From Roseovarius sp. M141 (GTDB lineage: Bacteria > Pseudomonadota > Alphaproteobacteria > Rhodobacterales > Rhodobacteraceae): a DNA stretch of 64,000 bases. The notes beneath the pieces were generated by a model. That model was not told the DNA's origin. It saw only the letters and a program-made list of their open reading frames with translations, and did not search any database. The DNA lies in assembly GCF_024355225.1 (NCBI RefSeq), contig NZ_VCNH01000008.1, positions 434,001 through 498,000 on the forward strand. The letters are read 5' to 3'. Positions within the stretch are counted from its first letter, which is position 1, and each line of letters starts with the position of its first letter. This document shows positions 1 through 10,396 of this stretch, piece by piece. Position numbers and translations under genes: made by a program.

Positions 1-247
1 TTATTGCGCCGCCTGCATCAATAGAATTATGTCTTTAAAACGGCTGTCTTGAGGGCGTGTAAGACAGCCAAGAAAAAGTCCCACTCCGCAGACTCGCGAC
101 ATCGAAGCATGCAAAATGGTGGCATTAGAACTTGATTCCGCCGCGCGACCGAGCACATGGCCGTTGATCAAACGCTTTGAGTCGCCGCATCCTGATCAGC
201 GACACAACTGTCGGGAACAATTCAGGCGAGGCAGTGCGTCGATCAAT
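1..247. other. No recognisable gene
   Basis: Short open frames exist on both strands but none has a ribosome binding site or a recognisable protein. The stretch ends where an IS6-type terminal sequence begins at 248. It is probably decayed mobile or flanking DNA. Confidence 0.3.
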
Positions 248-595
248 GGGACTGTTGCGTTGTTGAGGCATGGTCGAGGTTGGTTTCGTGAGCCTTCCAT
301 CAGGCCGCCGCAGTGAAGAATTTCCGAACAAAATCGATCTCGCCTCGGGCGCCGGGACGCTCGATTTTGATGTGGCCGTTCTTGATTGTGCGGATTCTTT
401 CGATCGCCCTGAGCGTCGCTTTCGCCGGGCGCAGGCAGCGGAAGGGCGCTGTTCGTCAATGACAAGCACCTCAACATTGCCATGACGCTTCATCGTTTTC
501 TTTAGGAATTTCAATGCTGCCTTGCGATCCGGTGCCTTCGTGATGAAACGTTCGGGCACGTCCCCTTCATGATCAACTGCACGCCAAGGATAGTG
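248..595 (-). pseudogene. IS6-family transposase remnant
   Basis: The minus strand from about 595 down reads WRAVDHEGDV then KAALKFLKKTMKRHG, the first DDE aspartate region of IS6/IS26-type transposases. After an internal deletion and frame change it continues with the family C-terminus (ATLRAIERIRTIKNGHIKIE, then DFVRKFFTA). The outer end at 248 begins GGGACTGTTGCGTTG, matching the conserved start of IS6 terminal repeats. The central catalytic part is missing, so the copy is dead. It abuts a Tn3 transposase fragment on the other strand at about 596, which suggests nested insertion followed by deletion. Confidence 0.7.
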
Positions 596-916
596 CCGCT
601 CGCCGTTGCGGCGACCGACAATCCCGATGGCCGGGTGATGGATGTGATATATCCGGTCGCAAGGGCCGCGAAGCTGAAGGCCGTGATCGAGGAACATCGG
701 ACCAAGGGAACGCCGGACCGCCGCGTTCAGACGGTCAAACACGGATCCTATGCCGACCATTACGGGCGGATGCTGCCCCGATTGCGATCGATGCTGGAGT
801 TTCGGTCGAACAATGGCGGCTGGCGGCCGATCCTGATGCGCTCGCGCTGGTCGTCCGGCCGGGCCGGGAGTGTCGGCGTTTTGTCCCGGCCTATCGCGCG
901 CCGGAACATGCGCTGA
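596..916 (+). pseudogene. Tn3-family transposase fragment
   Basis: The translation contains KAVIEEHRTKGTPDRRVQTV, then HGSYADHYGRMLPRL and LEFRSNN, a run typical of the central part of Tn3-family transposases. A one-base loss near 835 breaks the frame: the expected continuation (LDALALV) is in another frame. Both ends of the gene are missing and the catalytic DDE region is not present. It is a relic next to the IS6 remnant. Confidence 0.55.
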
Positions 917-1030
917 ACTTCGCAGGAGCGGGCGCCTAACGGTCGACCCCACGCCTGCACCCGATTCAGCGCATGAAAGGACATAAGTGCGAAGCGCTTG
1001 CCACATCACTTTCTGCCATAGGTTCAGGCC

Positions 1031-2437
1031 TCAGGAGGCTTTCATCTCGGCCAACTGGCTGGCAAGGATTCGATCCGGTACTCCCGCATGGGTCACGCGC
1101 GACCACACGTAGAAAGCAAGCCCAAGCAGCACCCAACCGCCCATGATCACCCACTCATACGGCCAGACCAGTGCCGCGGGACTGAATGGCATGTAGAGAA
1201 TGATTATTCCGCCAGATAGAGCCAGAGCAGCATAACCGACTGTCTGGCCATACGCCACGCGGAACGGTCGCGGCATGTCCGGCTCCCGTTTGCGCAGGAT
1301 CAGGAAGGACAGCGCCACCGTGGCATAGGCCACGACGATCCCCAAGCCGCCTGCATCAACCAGCCAGACCAGCGTTTTGCGCCCAAAGAAGGGGGCAATT
1401 ATCGATAGCGCACCGACCAGCAGGATGGCGTTCACCGGCGTATTGTAGACGGGGTGCAATTTGCCCAAGGCGGCCGGCAGCATTTTGGCATGTGCCATGG
1501 CGTAGACAGCGCGGCTACCTCCGATCAGGAAAGCGTTCCAGCTGGTTATGATGCCGCCGATACCGGCGATGACCAGCAGTTTGCCGGCCCAGCCGCCTCC
1601 GTACACCGCCGTCATCGCATCGGCAGTGGCTAAACCGGATGCCGCCGACTGTTCGGCTGGCATCGCAAGAGAGACACCAAGGATGATCAGAATATACCAG
1701 GCGACCGCCATGATGACCGACATGATCAGGACCTTGCCGATTGATTTGTGGGGCAGGTTAATCTCTTCGGCAGCCTGCGGGATCACGTCAAAGCCGACGA
1801 ACATGAAAGGTGTCATGATCAAAACTGCGAGCAAGCCACCCGCGCCGCCCACGAACAGCGGCTCCATGTTGGCCGTCTCACCGTTGAACAGAGAGCCTGT
1901 GATCAGCATGATTCCCACAAGGATGATCAACAACGTAACCACCTTCTGCAACAATGCGCAGGTTTTGATGCCGCGAATGTTGATCCAGGTCATGACGATT
2001 GCGCCGACCGAGCCGACCAGAGCCCAGCTGAGATACACATCCGAGCCGGCAACGGACCAGAGCAGTCCGACCTTATAATTCGGGAAAAGTTGCTCAACCA
2101 CGGTCGGCAAAGCCACAGCCTCGAATGCGACCACGGATACATATCCCAGGATAATCGCCCAAGTGCAAAAGAACGATCCGCCCATCCCGAGCGCCCTGTG
2201 ACTGTAGACATGTTCGCCGCCCGTCAAAGGCATTGCGGCCGCTAATTCGGCATAGGTCAACCCTATGAGGATCACCGCCAGTCCGCCGATGGCAAATGCC
2301 AGCATTGCACCAAGGGCTCCGGCCGAGTTGACCCACCCTCCGGCCAGCACGACCCAGCCCCAACCAACCATGGCCCCAAAAGCCAAGGCTATCACATCGG
2401 GCATACCCAATACCCTTGTCAACTTACCTTCTGACAT
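1031..2437 (-). CDS. APC-superfamily amino acid/polyamine permease
   Basis: A 468-residue integral membrane protein with about 12 hydrophobic helices. It begins MSEGKLTRVLGMPDVIALAF and carries the glycine-rich first helix (FGAMVGWGWVVLAGGW) that binds substrate in the APC fold. It probably imports an amino acid or amine by proton or sodium coupling; the substrate cannot be read from sequence. I chose the start at 2437 because AGGAGG lies six bases upstream; the frame opens ten codons earlier without such a site. It stands alone between mobile-element debris. The length is normal and no frame damage is visible. Confidence 0.85.
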   Translation of the reverse strand: MSEGKLTRVLGMPDVIALAFGAMVGWGWVVLAGGWVNSAGALGAMLAFAIGGLAVILIGLTYAELAAAMPLTGGEHVYSHRALGMGGSFFCTWAIILGYVSVVAFEAVALPTVVEQLFPNYKVGLLWSVAGSDVYLSWALVGSVGAIVMTWINIRGIKTCALLQKVVTLLIILVGIMLITGSLFNGETANMEPLFVGGAGGLLAVLIMTPFMFVGFDVIPQAAEEINLPHKSIGKVLIMSVIMAVAWYILIILGVSLAMPAEQSAASGLATADAMTAVYGGGWAGKLLVIAGIGGIITSWNAFLIGGSRAVYAMAHAKMLPAALGKLHPVYNTPVNAILLVGALSIIAPFFGRKTLVWLVDAGGLGIVVAYATVALSFLILRKREPDMPRPFRVAYGQTVGYAALALSGGIIILYMPFSPAALVWPYEWVIMGGWVLLGLAFYVWSRVTHAGVPDRILASQLAEMKAS

Positions 2438-2497
2438 AGTCCCTCCTGTCATTTGAGGCGGCATCAATTAGGAAAACGGACGCCCCTCTTTGGAAGA

Positions 2498-2752
2498 CTA
2501 TGCCACTAGTAGTTGTCTTGTCGTGACTTTTTTCATCAACGCAGGAACTGGCCTCTGCATCACCTGATCGATAAACTCTGCGAACGCACCTTTATTGTTG
2601 TCATCGTCAAAAGCAGTCCCAGACTGCCCTTCGCTGACCGACGGTGTTGGATCGATGGTTGTGAGAGCCCGTGAGTTCGACTGGCGATATGAAGCCTCAC
2701 GACGAGATGTGGGGCACGGCGGCGATCCGCGCTTGGTCAGCTTATCGACCAT
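2498..2752 (-). CDS. Possible small hypothetical protein (84 aa)
   Basis: An open frame whose C-terminal half (GAFAEFIDQVMQRPVPALMK) looks like an ordinary soluble helical protein, while the N-terminal part is low in plausibility. I recognise no family and see no good ribosome binding site. It lies between the permease and an IS6 remnant and may be the tail of a gene lost by insertion. No other gene is seen in 2438-2872. Confidence 0.2.
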   Translation of the reverse strand: MVDKLTKRGSPPCPTSRREASYRQSNSRALTTIDPTPSVSEGQSGTAFDDDNNKGAFAEFIDQVMQRPVPALMKKVTTRQLLVA

Positions 2753-2872
2753 TCGTCGCTTGGACCCATACTACGCCAAGCAACCGAAATGGCGGCGCAC
2801 AGCCGCAAGGTATGAATGGGGCGACCAAGAACCTTAAAGGTCGCGCCTGCATTACGCGACATAGTGCAAAGC

Positions 2873-2985
2873 GGGACTGTTGCATTGTTTCGCGTAGGCC
2901 AAGTTCAACTGCGCCGTTGGTTTATCAGGCTGCTACGTCCAACAGATTCCGGACAAAGGGGATCTCGCCGCGGATGAGATATGGG
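2873..2985 (-). mobile_element. IS6-family remnant, transposase 3' end and terminal repeat
   Basis: GGGACTGTTGCATTG at 2873 is an IS6-type outer end. The minus strand just inside codes RGEIPFVRNLLDVAA followed by stop, the usual IS6 transposase C-terminus. It is separated from the rest of an IS6 transposase (4346-4712) by an IS256-family element. Confidence 0.65.
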
Positions 2986-4345
2986 CGAAAGTTGGTGACG
3001 CTTGATCAGGCGGCAGTTTGAAGTTGGCGGATCCCATCGCGGAACTCAATCCCCTGGATGATCTCGGGCAGGCGGTTTTGACCGTCGAGCTTGCGCCATT
3101 TCTTCTGCGCCGACATCATCAGCTTGAAGGCCATGGCCAGACCGGTCTTGCGGCTGAGGCACCCCTTGGTGCGCTTTGTGCGATGCCTGACGGTGGCGAA
3201 GGTGCTCTCGATCGGGTTTGATGTCCGGATGTGTTTCCAGTGTTCCGCCGGATAATCGTAGAAGGTCAGCAGCGCGTCCCTGTCTTTGACCAGTTTGGCC
3301 ACCGCCTTGTCCCATTTCACACCGTAGTTTTCGACGAAGAAATCGAAGGCGAGGTTGGCCTTGGCTTTTGTCTCGGCCTGCCAGATGTCATGGAGATGGC
3401 CTTTTGCCTTGGCTTGGATGGATTTCGGCATCGCATTCAGCACATTCATGGTTTTATGGACCCAGCAACGCTGTTCTCTGGTCGTGGCAAATACCTCGCG
3501 CAGCGCGGTCCAGAACCCCAGGGCACCGTCGCCAATGGCAAGCTTGGGATCCTGTTTCAGGCCGCGCCGCTTGAGATCGAGCAGCACTTCGCGCCAGCTT
3601 TGGGTGCTTTCGCGAAAGCCGTCGGTCATGGCCAGCAGTTCCTTGCGGCCATATTCATCCGCCCCGACGATCACCAGAACGCATTGCTTTTCCTCAGCCA
3701 TGCGCGGTTTGAAATAGACGCCATCCGCCCAAATATAGAGAAAGCGGCGGTTGCCGAGATCGCGTTTCTGCCAAGCCTCGTAGTTTTTCCACCAGTCGGC
3801 CTTCAGCCGCGTGATAGTCTTGGCGGACAGACCCTTGGCATTCGGACCCAGCAGCGCCTCCAGCGCCTCAGTGAAATCGCCCGTGGACACCCCCCTTGAG
3901 GTAGAGCCACGGCAGCAGATCTTCGACCGATTTCGCTTTGCGCAGATACCGCGGCAGGATGCTGGGCGTGAAGGTGATCTTGTCTTCGCCAGCGCCCCGA
4001 TCCCGCACGCGCGGCACTTTCACCGGCACTGGACCAATGCCGGTCATCACCTCGCGTTCGGGTAAGTGACCATGGCGCACCAAGCGGGCCCGTCCGTCCG
4101 TGAGCCTTTCCTCGGAAAAGGCGTTCAAGAGCGTCGCCAGTTCCGCGTGTATCGCCTGTTCGATCAGCTTGCGTGCGCCATCACGGAGGACGTCGGTGAA
4201 CGGATCGGATGAAAAACCCAATGGATCGGGCAGTTGGGTGATGGTATTCTCTGGCACGTGGCATATCCCTTTCTCGGTTGAGAATTGACGGCGACTCGAC
4301 ACCGCCATGATATGCCGCCCCTCAGGGCATCACCAACTTTCGCGC
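2986..4345 (-). mobile_element. IS256-family insertion sequence
   Basis: Imperfect inverted repeats bound the element: GCGAAAGTTGGTGACGC at the left end and GCGAAAGTTGGTGATGC read inward from the right end. Inside is one mutator-type transposase gene, broken by a frameshift. The element lies within an IS6-family copy. The flanks share 14 bp (CATCCGCGGCGAGA), longer than the usual 8-9 bp target duplication and part of IS6 coding sequence, so the insertion history is not simple. Confidence 0.75.
3006..4257 (-). pseudogene. IS256-family (mutator type) transposase, frameshifted
   Basis: Read from a GTG start at 4257 (AGAAAGG upstream), the product begins VPENTITQLPDPLG and runs to WLYLKG. The frame then changes, continuing as VSTGDFTEALEALLGPNAKG to the stop at 3006. 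All three catalytic regions are visible: IWADGVYF (Asp), IGDGALGFW (Asp) and NPIESTFATVRHRTK (Glu). The break lies in a run of six C at 3890-3895; five would restore one continuous protein of about 416 residues. It could be a true mutation or a sequencing error in a homopolymer. Confidence 0.8.
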
Positions 4346-4712
4346 GGTTCTCGCCGCGGATGCCCGACAGCCTGTTTTCGATATGGCCATTCTTGATCGT
4401 CCGGATGGTCTCGACCGCCATAAGCGTCACCTTCGCTGAGCGCAGGTAACGAAATGACTGGCGCGTTCCGAGCAGCCGCTTCCAGGCGACGTGATCGCTC
4501 TCGATCCTGTTGTTTCGCCACTTGTGATCGATAGGCGTGATGCTGTCGAAATGCGGATCGTAGCAGTGGTTCAAATCTTGGATGACCTTGCGATGTCCAG
4601 GTGCCTCGTCGGTGCAGATGGTGACCGGTCGGTATCCGGCCTCACAGAAGTAGTTCCAGCATTCCTGCGGTGTGAACAGATCGCAGATTTCGGCGAGCTG
4701 ACCTGCCCCCCG
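4346..4712 (-). pseudogene. IS6-family transposase, central part
   Basis: The minus strand codes ECWNYFCEAGYRPVTICTDE, then HCYDPHFDSITPIDHKWRNN, RIESDHVAWKRLLGTRQSFR and AVETIRTIKNGHIENR, the DDE core of an IS6 transposase (the TDE and RIESDH motifs). The N-terminal third is missing at about 4712, where a PRC-barrel pseudogene begins. The C-terminus lies beyond the IS256 insertion at 2873-2985. Confidence 0.75.
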
Positions 4713-4753
4713 AAACTTCCCTCACTTTGATGTAGCGTTTGCTCAGCCCTTCG

Positions 4754-5031
4754 AAGGAGCAAACCTGTCCGAAAAAGCCGGACCACTTCACCACAGCCTA
4801 TGGCGCGAACGATGAGAACGTCGGCGAGATTGATGCACTGTCGTCGGTGACGACGGCACGATCAACGAAGTCGTCGTGAATGTCGGTGGTTTCCTCGGAA
4901 TGGATGAAAAATCTGTCGCAGTCACCTTTGACGAGCTGCAAATCCTGCTGGAGCAGGGCGGTGACGATCTGCTTATCTATATCGACCGCACCGAAGAGGC
5001 GCTGAAGGCGCAGCCGGAATTCGACAACTAA
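4754..5031 (+). pseudogene. PRC-barrel domain protein, truncated and frameshifted
   Basis: The 3' part reads INEVVVNVGGFLGMDEKSVA then VTFDELQILL and ends EEALKAQPEFDN. This is the typical second half of the PRC-barrel proteins of Rhodobacterales, usually exported envelope-associated proteins. Upstream, the related stretch AYGANDENVGEIDAL is in another frame, showing a one-base deletion near 4840. The 5' end is cut off by the IS6 remnant. A good rho-independent terminator follows at 5056-5088, so this was the end of a transcription unit. Confidence 0.6.
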
Positions 5032-5055
5032 ATCTGATCGTATGTCATGACCATT

Positions 5056-5088
5056 AAGGCCCATTCGTTACTGGATGGGCCTTTTTTT
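5056..5088 (+). terminator. Rho-independent terminator
   Basis: GGCCCAT (5058-5064) pairs perfectly with ATGGGCC (5075-5081), followed by seven T. It closes the PRC-barrel pseudogene transcript. Confidence 0.85.
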
Positions 5089-5104
5089 GATATCCGCCTT
5101 CTGC

Positions 5105-5132
5105 TTGGCGATTGCCGAGGCATGGGTATAAT
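5105..5132 (+). promoter_or_regulatory. Sigma-70-like promoter for the MscS gene
   Basis: TTGGCG (5105-5110), a 16-base spacer and a perfect TATAAT (5127-5132). It ends 28 bases before the ATG at 5161, leaving a leader of about 20 nt. Confidence 0.55.
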
Positions 5133-5160
5133 AGTGCTCCCATCACAAAAGGCCTTGATC

Positions 5161-6828
5161 ATGCCTCGCTGTCCCATCTTGACGCTGCTGCGCGTGCTTC
5201 CTCTACTACTTTTCTCTTGCGGCGCGATGACAGGTCTGTCGGCGCAGGAACAGGATGCGTCTTGGTATGAGGTTAACGGGTCCGCGTTGACCTTACCCAA
5301 AACAGACGGCGCAATTCAGCGACGCACCCCGCGGGAAACGGTGCGCAATTTCATTGCATTTACCGAGAACGGAAAGTTTACCGACGCCGCACATTATCTG
5401 AACCTCGCCGACTTGCCCGAAGGTAGCCGAGCAGAGGATGGCAAGGATTTGGCCCGCCAGTTGGCCCTCGTGATCGAGCGTCAGCTCTGGATCGACTGGG
5501 CAGGCCTTTCGGCGCGGCCAGATGCCATGCTTGAAGCGGGCACGGCAAAAAATGCGCTGGCGGGAAAACCGCGCCGCGACATCGGGCTGAAACTGATCGA
5601 GGTCGACGGCCAAGCCTATGAGATCCGACTGGGCCGCTACAAGGTACCCGATGCCGATCCCGTCTGGCTCTTCACGCCGCAGACCGTCCAGAACATTCCG
5701 GTGCTCTATGCGGCCTTCGGGCCACGCCATTTTGAGACATACATACCGGAGAGCCTGAAAACGCAGATGGGCGGCCTGCGTCTGTGGGAATGGTTATTGC
5801 TGCCAGTGATGCTGGCGGCGCTGTCCGGGCTGGGCTGGGTCGTAAGCCGGATCGTCGGCTGGGCGGGGCGCAAGGTAAACCGCCCGCTGATCCGGCAGGC
5901 GTTGGATCGCTCGCGCATCCCGCTGGGCTTCGTCGTCGTCGCCTTGACGGCGCAGTTCATGCTGAAGCTGGGCGTGTCGTTCTCAGGGCCAGCGACGACC
6001 ATTCTGCGGCCCTTCCTGTTGATCGTGATGGTCGCAGGTCTGGGCATCACCGCGCTGAAGATCGTGGATGCGGTACTGGACCGCATCACGCGGGGCGTGA
6101 TCGGAGATATCGACGACACCCGCAGTCTGGACCAGCGCGAGCTTTACACCTCAATCTATGCGATCCGTCGGATTATCGTACTGCTCATGGTCAGTATCGC
6201 CGTGATAGTGGTACTGGCACGGCTGAACCTGTTCGACTCGCTCGGCATGTCGCTGCTGGCCTCGGCAGGTGTTCTGACTGTGCTGCTGGGCATCGCCGGG
6301 CAGGCCGTGCTGGGCAACATCATGGCGTCGCTTCAGATCGCGCTGGCCAAACCGATCCGGATCGGCGACAGTATCCTGTTCGAGGGTGACTGGGCCTATG
6401 TCGAAAGCATCTTCTATACCTTTTTGCGCCTGCGCACTTGGGACGAACGACGCATCATTGTGCCGGTCAAGTATTTCGTCTCCCAACCGTTCGAGAACTG
6501 GTCGGTAAAAGACGCCCGCATCCTCAATACGATCACCATCTTCCTGGATCACCGCGCCGATATCCTGATACTGCGGGATATATTTTTTGATCTGGCCAAA
6601 AGCGATGATGGCGTGATTGAGTACGACGAGCTCTTCGCTGCGGTGACGGCGCATAGCGAGGCCGGTCAGGAAATGTCGTTTTACGCCATGAGCCCCGATC
6701 CGTCTACCGCCTGGGCCACTGCCATGCGCCTGAGAGAGAACCTGCTCAAGCATATACGCCAGGAACACCCCGATTGGTGGCCGCAGGACCGGCTGGAACT
6801 AAAAAGGCAACAACAGCGGAGCGTGTAA
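5161..6828 (+). CDS. MscS-family mechanosensitive ion channel
   Basis: A 555-residue inner-membrane protein. It starts with a signal peptide-like stretch (MPRCPILTLLRVLPLLLFSC), followed by a periplasmic domain of about 170 residues and five transmembrane segments. The last of these is the pore-lining MscS helix (GIAGQAVLGNIMASLQIALA), followed by the beta domain (PIRIGDSILFEGDWAYVESI). Such channels release solutes under hypo-osmotic shock. I chose 5161 rather than the upstream in-frame ATG at 5047 because the terminator and promoter lie between them. The downstream neighbour is IS debris, so it is monocistronic. Confidence 0.9.
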   Translation: MPRCPILTLLRVLPLLLFSCGAMTGLSAQEQDASWYEVNGSALTLPKTDGAIQRRTPRETVRNFIAFTENGKFTDAAHYLNLADLPEGSRAEDGKDLARQLALVIERQLWIDWAGLSARPDAMLEAGTAKNALAGKPRRDIGLKLIEVDGQAYEIRLGRYKVPDADPVWLFTPQTVQNIPVLYAAFGPRHFETYIPESLKTQMGGLRLWEWLLLPVMLAALSGLGWVVSRIVGWAGRKVNRPLIRQALDRSRIPLGFVVVALTAQFMLKLGVSFSGPATTILRPFLLIVMVAGLGITALKIVDAVLDRITRGVIGDIDDTRSLDQRELYTSIYAIRRIIVLLMVSIAVIVVLARLNLFDSLGMSLLASAGVLTVLLGIAGQAVLGNIMASLQIALAKPIRIGDSILFEGDWAYVESIFYTFLRLRTWDERRIIVPVKYFVSQPFENWSVKDARILNTITIFLDHRADILILRDIFFDLAKSDDGVIEYDELFAAVTAHSEAGQEMSFYAMSPDPSTAWATAMRLRENLLKHIRQEHPDWWPQDRLELKRQQQRSV

Positions 6829-6830
6829 CA

Positions 6831-7007
6831 CTACCCTGCTAGGATCCCTTCACGGCGGCACAGTGCGGCGATACTCTCCTCCCCGCGCAGGCCCGCCAAC
6901 ACGATCCTGATCTTCTCTTCGGCCGAGTACTGTTTGCGTGTCTTGCGCCGGATTCCTTTGACCAGCTTGTCAGCGGCGTCCTTTGATGTTCCTGATTTCT
7001 TGTTCAG
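6831..7007 (-). pseudogene. IS3-family transposase OrfA fragment
   Basis: The minus strand codes NKKSGTSKDAADKLVKGIRR, then EEKIRIVLAGLRGEESIAAL and CRREGI, followed by stop. This is the N-terminal helix-turn-helix part of an IS3-group OrfA; the rest is missing. It is not the partner of the OrfB remnant at 9353, since in this orientation OrfA should lie at higher coordinates. Confidence 0.7.
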
Positions 7008-7202
7008 GACAAGTCTCCTGCATCTGGTCCATCATGGTTTCGTTCCGGTCCGGAGCCCAGCTCATTGAGGCGGGCTACGCCGTCCGGGAAAAGCTGGAAG
7101 TAAACCGTTACGGCGTGTGGCCATTCGCCGTGGATGCTATCCGATTGACCGATGCGAGTCGCATGACCGCGTCGATGGTCGCGGAGCTCCAGTATCGACG
7201 CA

Positions 7203-7379
7203 GCGCAAATTAAAGGCGTCTACAAGGGGTGGGAGAAGCGGGTGGACGATGTGGAAATTCGTACGCTGGCATCGAAAGGCGTTTCAAAGGCACAGATTGA
7301 CCGTGATCTTGGCGTGTTCCGCATGACGGTTTATCGAGCCTTGGAAATCCCCGTGTCGGAGCGGATATTGGCAGAGTGA
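7203..7379 (+). pseudogene. Serine recombinase (resolvase/invertase) C-terminal fragment
   Basis: The translation AQIKGVYKGWEKRVDDVEIR followed by SKAQIDRDLGVFRMTVYRAL is the linker and Hin-type helix-turn-helix that end serine resolvases. The catalytic domain is absent. The preceding 7041-7190 stretch is open (QLIEAGYAVREKLEVNRYGV) but matches nothing I know. The fragment probably belonged to the same Tn3-type transposon as the fragment near 600. Confidence 0.55.
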
Positions 7380-7504
7380 ACAGAACGGTCGCTGTGCGAG
7401 ACAAAGCTGAAGCCCTCACAACTCATGTATGCGTCGTGGCCCTTTCCAGAAGTATTTCTGCGCTCTGATACCGCACCTATTGCGGATCAGGGCGATTGTT
7501 TCTT
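7380..7504. other. No gene seen
   Basis: This lies between the resolvase fragment and the 3' end of the minus-strand hydrolase gene. I see no convincing gene, terminator or repeat. Confidence 0.3.
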
Positions 7505-8089
7505 TCAATCAGCGTGCGTCGACTGGATGGCGTTTCGGATGGCCACGCAGAAGTCTTTTAAGACCTTCCGCTCGGTCGCCAGCCTGCGACGCAGTGATCG
7601 TGGAAGCTCGAGCTGTACCCCCTCGCCAGAGCGCGTCCGGTTGCAGATGTTGAACGCGTGAACGCCAGGCAACGATTCATTCGGGATCGCTCCGAAACCG
7701 GCGTCGCGCAGCGCGGCACCGATGGCATCGCGCAGATCGGTCGCGCGGCCACCCAGCCATACGGTGTCACTACCGTCGTCTTTCCGACCGTGGATCGCGA
7801 CTGCGATATTAGACTTGCCGACAAGATTGAGGGCGTCGGGTTCATCGAAGCGATGAGAGGTAATGTGGAAGTCTCCGTGCGCCCCGGCCTTCAGGGCCTC
7901 GAAGGCGTAGAAAGAAAAGTCGGTCCCTGCAATTGCTTCTGCAATTTCCGCTGTTTCAGGTTCTATGGACCCTCCGTGTGGGGCAAGGATCACCACGGAT
8001 GTGCCGCGATCCTTGCTCCGGATGCGGTAGTCGACGCCCCGCTGCATATCGGCGGCGAGATCTTCGAATTTGACGTAGCGGTCAGACAT
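7505..8089 (-). CDS. Poly-gamma-glutamate hydrolase family protein
   Basis: A 194-residue protein with the zinc-peptidase signature of phage and bacterial poly-gamma-glutamate hydrolases: VILAPHGGSIEPETAEIAEA near residue 33 and VAIHGRKDDG near residue 96, supplying His and Glu zinc ligands. Family members cleave gamma-linked glutamate polymers; some are phage-derived capsule depolymerases. No signal peptide is visible. It lies 59 bp from the glutamine amidotransferase gene and on the same strand, so the two may be co-transcribed. The substrate here is inferred from the family only. Confidence 0.75.
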   Translation of the reverse strand: MSDRYVKFEDLAADMQRGVDYRIRSKDRGTSVVILAPHGGSIEPETAEIAEAIAGTDFSFYAFEALKAGAHGDFHITSHRFDEPDALNLVGKSNIAVAIHGRKDDGSDTVWLGGRATDLRDAIGAALRDAGFGAIPNESLPGVHAFNICNRTRSGEGVQLELPRSLRRRLATERKVLKDFCVAIRNAIQSTHAD

Positions 8090-8148
8090 TGATCATTTTC
8101 CCGTTTATGGGAGTGCCAGTGCGCGCATATATCCGCCGGTTTGCATCG

Positions 8149-9099
8149 TCAAACGTTCAGCTTATTCACTTTTTTCGAGATGTTTTCGCCCTTTCTCTCG
8201 AGAGCCACAATTTCACCGAATTCGATGTTCAGCCATTCATCTCCATCCTCGGTCAGCGGCTCGGACGCGAAAAGGGCGGACGTGGCTTCGCCCTCCGGGC
8301 AGGCATCGACCTTGTATGATTTCTTATGATCCTGAAAGTTTTTCCCCATGAGCAGATACATCGGCTCCAAGAGCATGGAGAGCGCCATGTCGTCCTTTCC
8401 GGGCGCGGATGGGCGCAGTTCTTTCCAGTCGCCGGAAACGTTCGTCTCTCCCTCGTGCCCGCAGCCATAATTGACGCCAATGATCCGGTTTGGTGCGACC
8501 AAGGCGATCTTCAGTTTGGTCAGCGCAGCCAGATCGAGCTTTTTCATGGCCTGAAGAATGACTTCCAACAGTCTTTCGAATCCTTGCTGAACGTCCTCGT
8601 CACTATCTCCCTTGAACAGCGACAGGAGCAGGACGTACAGGAATTCCGTGTCAGTGGTGCCCCGCATCTGCTTGAGATACCGATCCTCGCAATGCGCCAG
8701 CAATTCCCTTTGCAATATCCGCCAGTTCGGCAAGGCACCGTTCTGGGCAATGATCCAGGGCGTTCCGTCGAAGGAAAAAGGATGACAGTTTTCATCGGTC
8801 TGGACAACGCCGGCATCGTAGCCCGACGCCCTCACGTGGGCCAGCAGAGTGCTGCCCTGAAGGCTCGGAATGATCCCCTTGGCATTGTCATCATAAAAAG
8901 CCGCCTTGGGACGATGATAGAGCAATGGCTCCTCCGGTTTCAGAAGATGTTCGCTCCAGGCTCCAAATCCCCAGCCTGCCAACTGAAGATGCGGATGAAG
9001 CTCCGGGTCCAGGCTCTGATTGATCAGGCTGTTCCCCGGCTCCAGGAGCAGACTCTCAAGCGGTATTTCCGGCCCGATATAGGCAAAGACACGGCACAT
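8149..9099 (-). CDS. Class II glutamine amidotransferase (YafJ-like)
   Basis: A 316-residue protein starting MCRVFAYIG. Cys2 becomes the N-terminal nucleophile of class II amidotransferases after removal of Met1. Further family motifs are the arginine-bearing LLAHVRASGYDAG and WIIAQNGALPNW (Asn-Gly oxyanion region), then GTTDTEFLYVLLLS. It should hydrolyse glutamine to release ammonia for an unknown acceptor. The standalone YafJ-type members have no known synthase partner. It lies upstream of the hydrolase gene on the same strand. Confidence 0.85.
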   Translation of the reverse strand: MCRVFAYIGPEIPLESLLLEPGNSLINQSLDPELHPHLQLAGWGFGAWSEHLLKPEEPLLYHRPKAAFYDDNAKGIIPSLQGSTLLAHVRASGYDAGVVQTDENCHPFSFDGTPWIIAQNGALPNWRILQRELLAHCEDRYLKQMRGTTDTEFLYVLLLSLFKGDSDEDVQQGFERLLEVILQAMKKLDLAALTKLKIALVAPNRIIGVNYGCGHEGETNVSGDWKELRPSAPGKDDMALSMLLEPMYLLMGKNFQDHKKSYKVDACPEGEATSALFASEPLTEDGDEWLNIEFGEIVALERKGENISKKVNKLNV

Positions 9100-9352
9100 A
9101 GTTTTCCTAACTACTCAGTTGAACGTAGGCCGGACAGGTTCGCTGCGCATAGGACCCGGACTTTGCGTAGTCGCCTTCCGCGCAAAACAGGCTTTGTTGC
9201 TTGGTGCGGCGATGAACAAGGAGGGCTTGAATCAGGCGTTGGCTTTGACGGCACGAACTGTGAGGTATGATGCTCCTTCAATGATATTATCACCGTACCA
9301 ATCTAATGAAAGTTGAATCGCCCCGGGTTTGTCGGAGACCGATAGCTTCAAG

Positions 9353-10319
<967 letters not shown>

Positions 10320-10396
10320 TTAGCTCCGCAATCTACAGCGCCCCTGACTGAACCAAGGCCAGCCCACGACAAACAGGTGTTTTTGAGATCGGCACG

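Noticed and set aside
125..1009. Long minus-strand ORF (294 codons)
   Set aside because: It only joins IS6 fragment codons with the antisense of a Tn3 fragment; no single protein is supported.
3231..3899. 222-codon plus-strand ORF
   Set aside because: Antisense shadow of the IS256 transposase, which carries all catalytic motifs on the other strand.
5047..5160. Upstream start for the MscS gene
   Set aside because: The extra 38 codons cover a rho-independent terminator and a promoter, so the start at 5161 is preferred.
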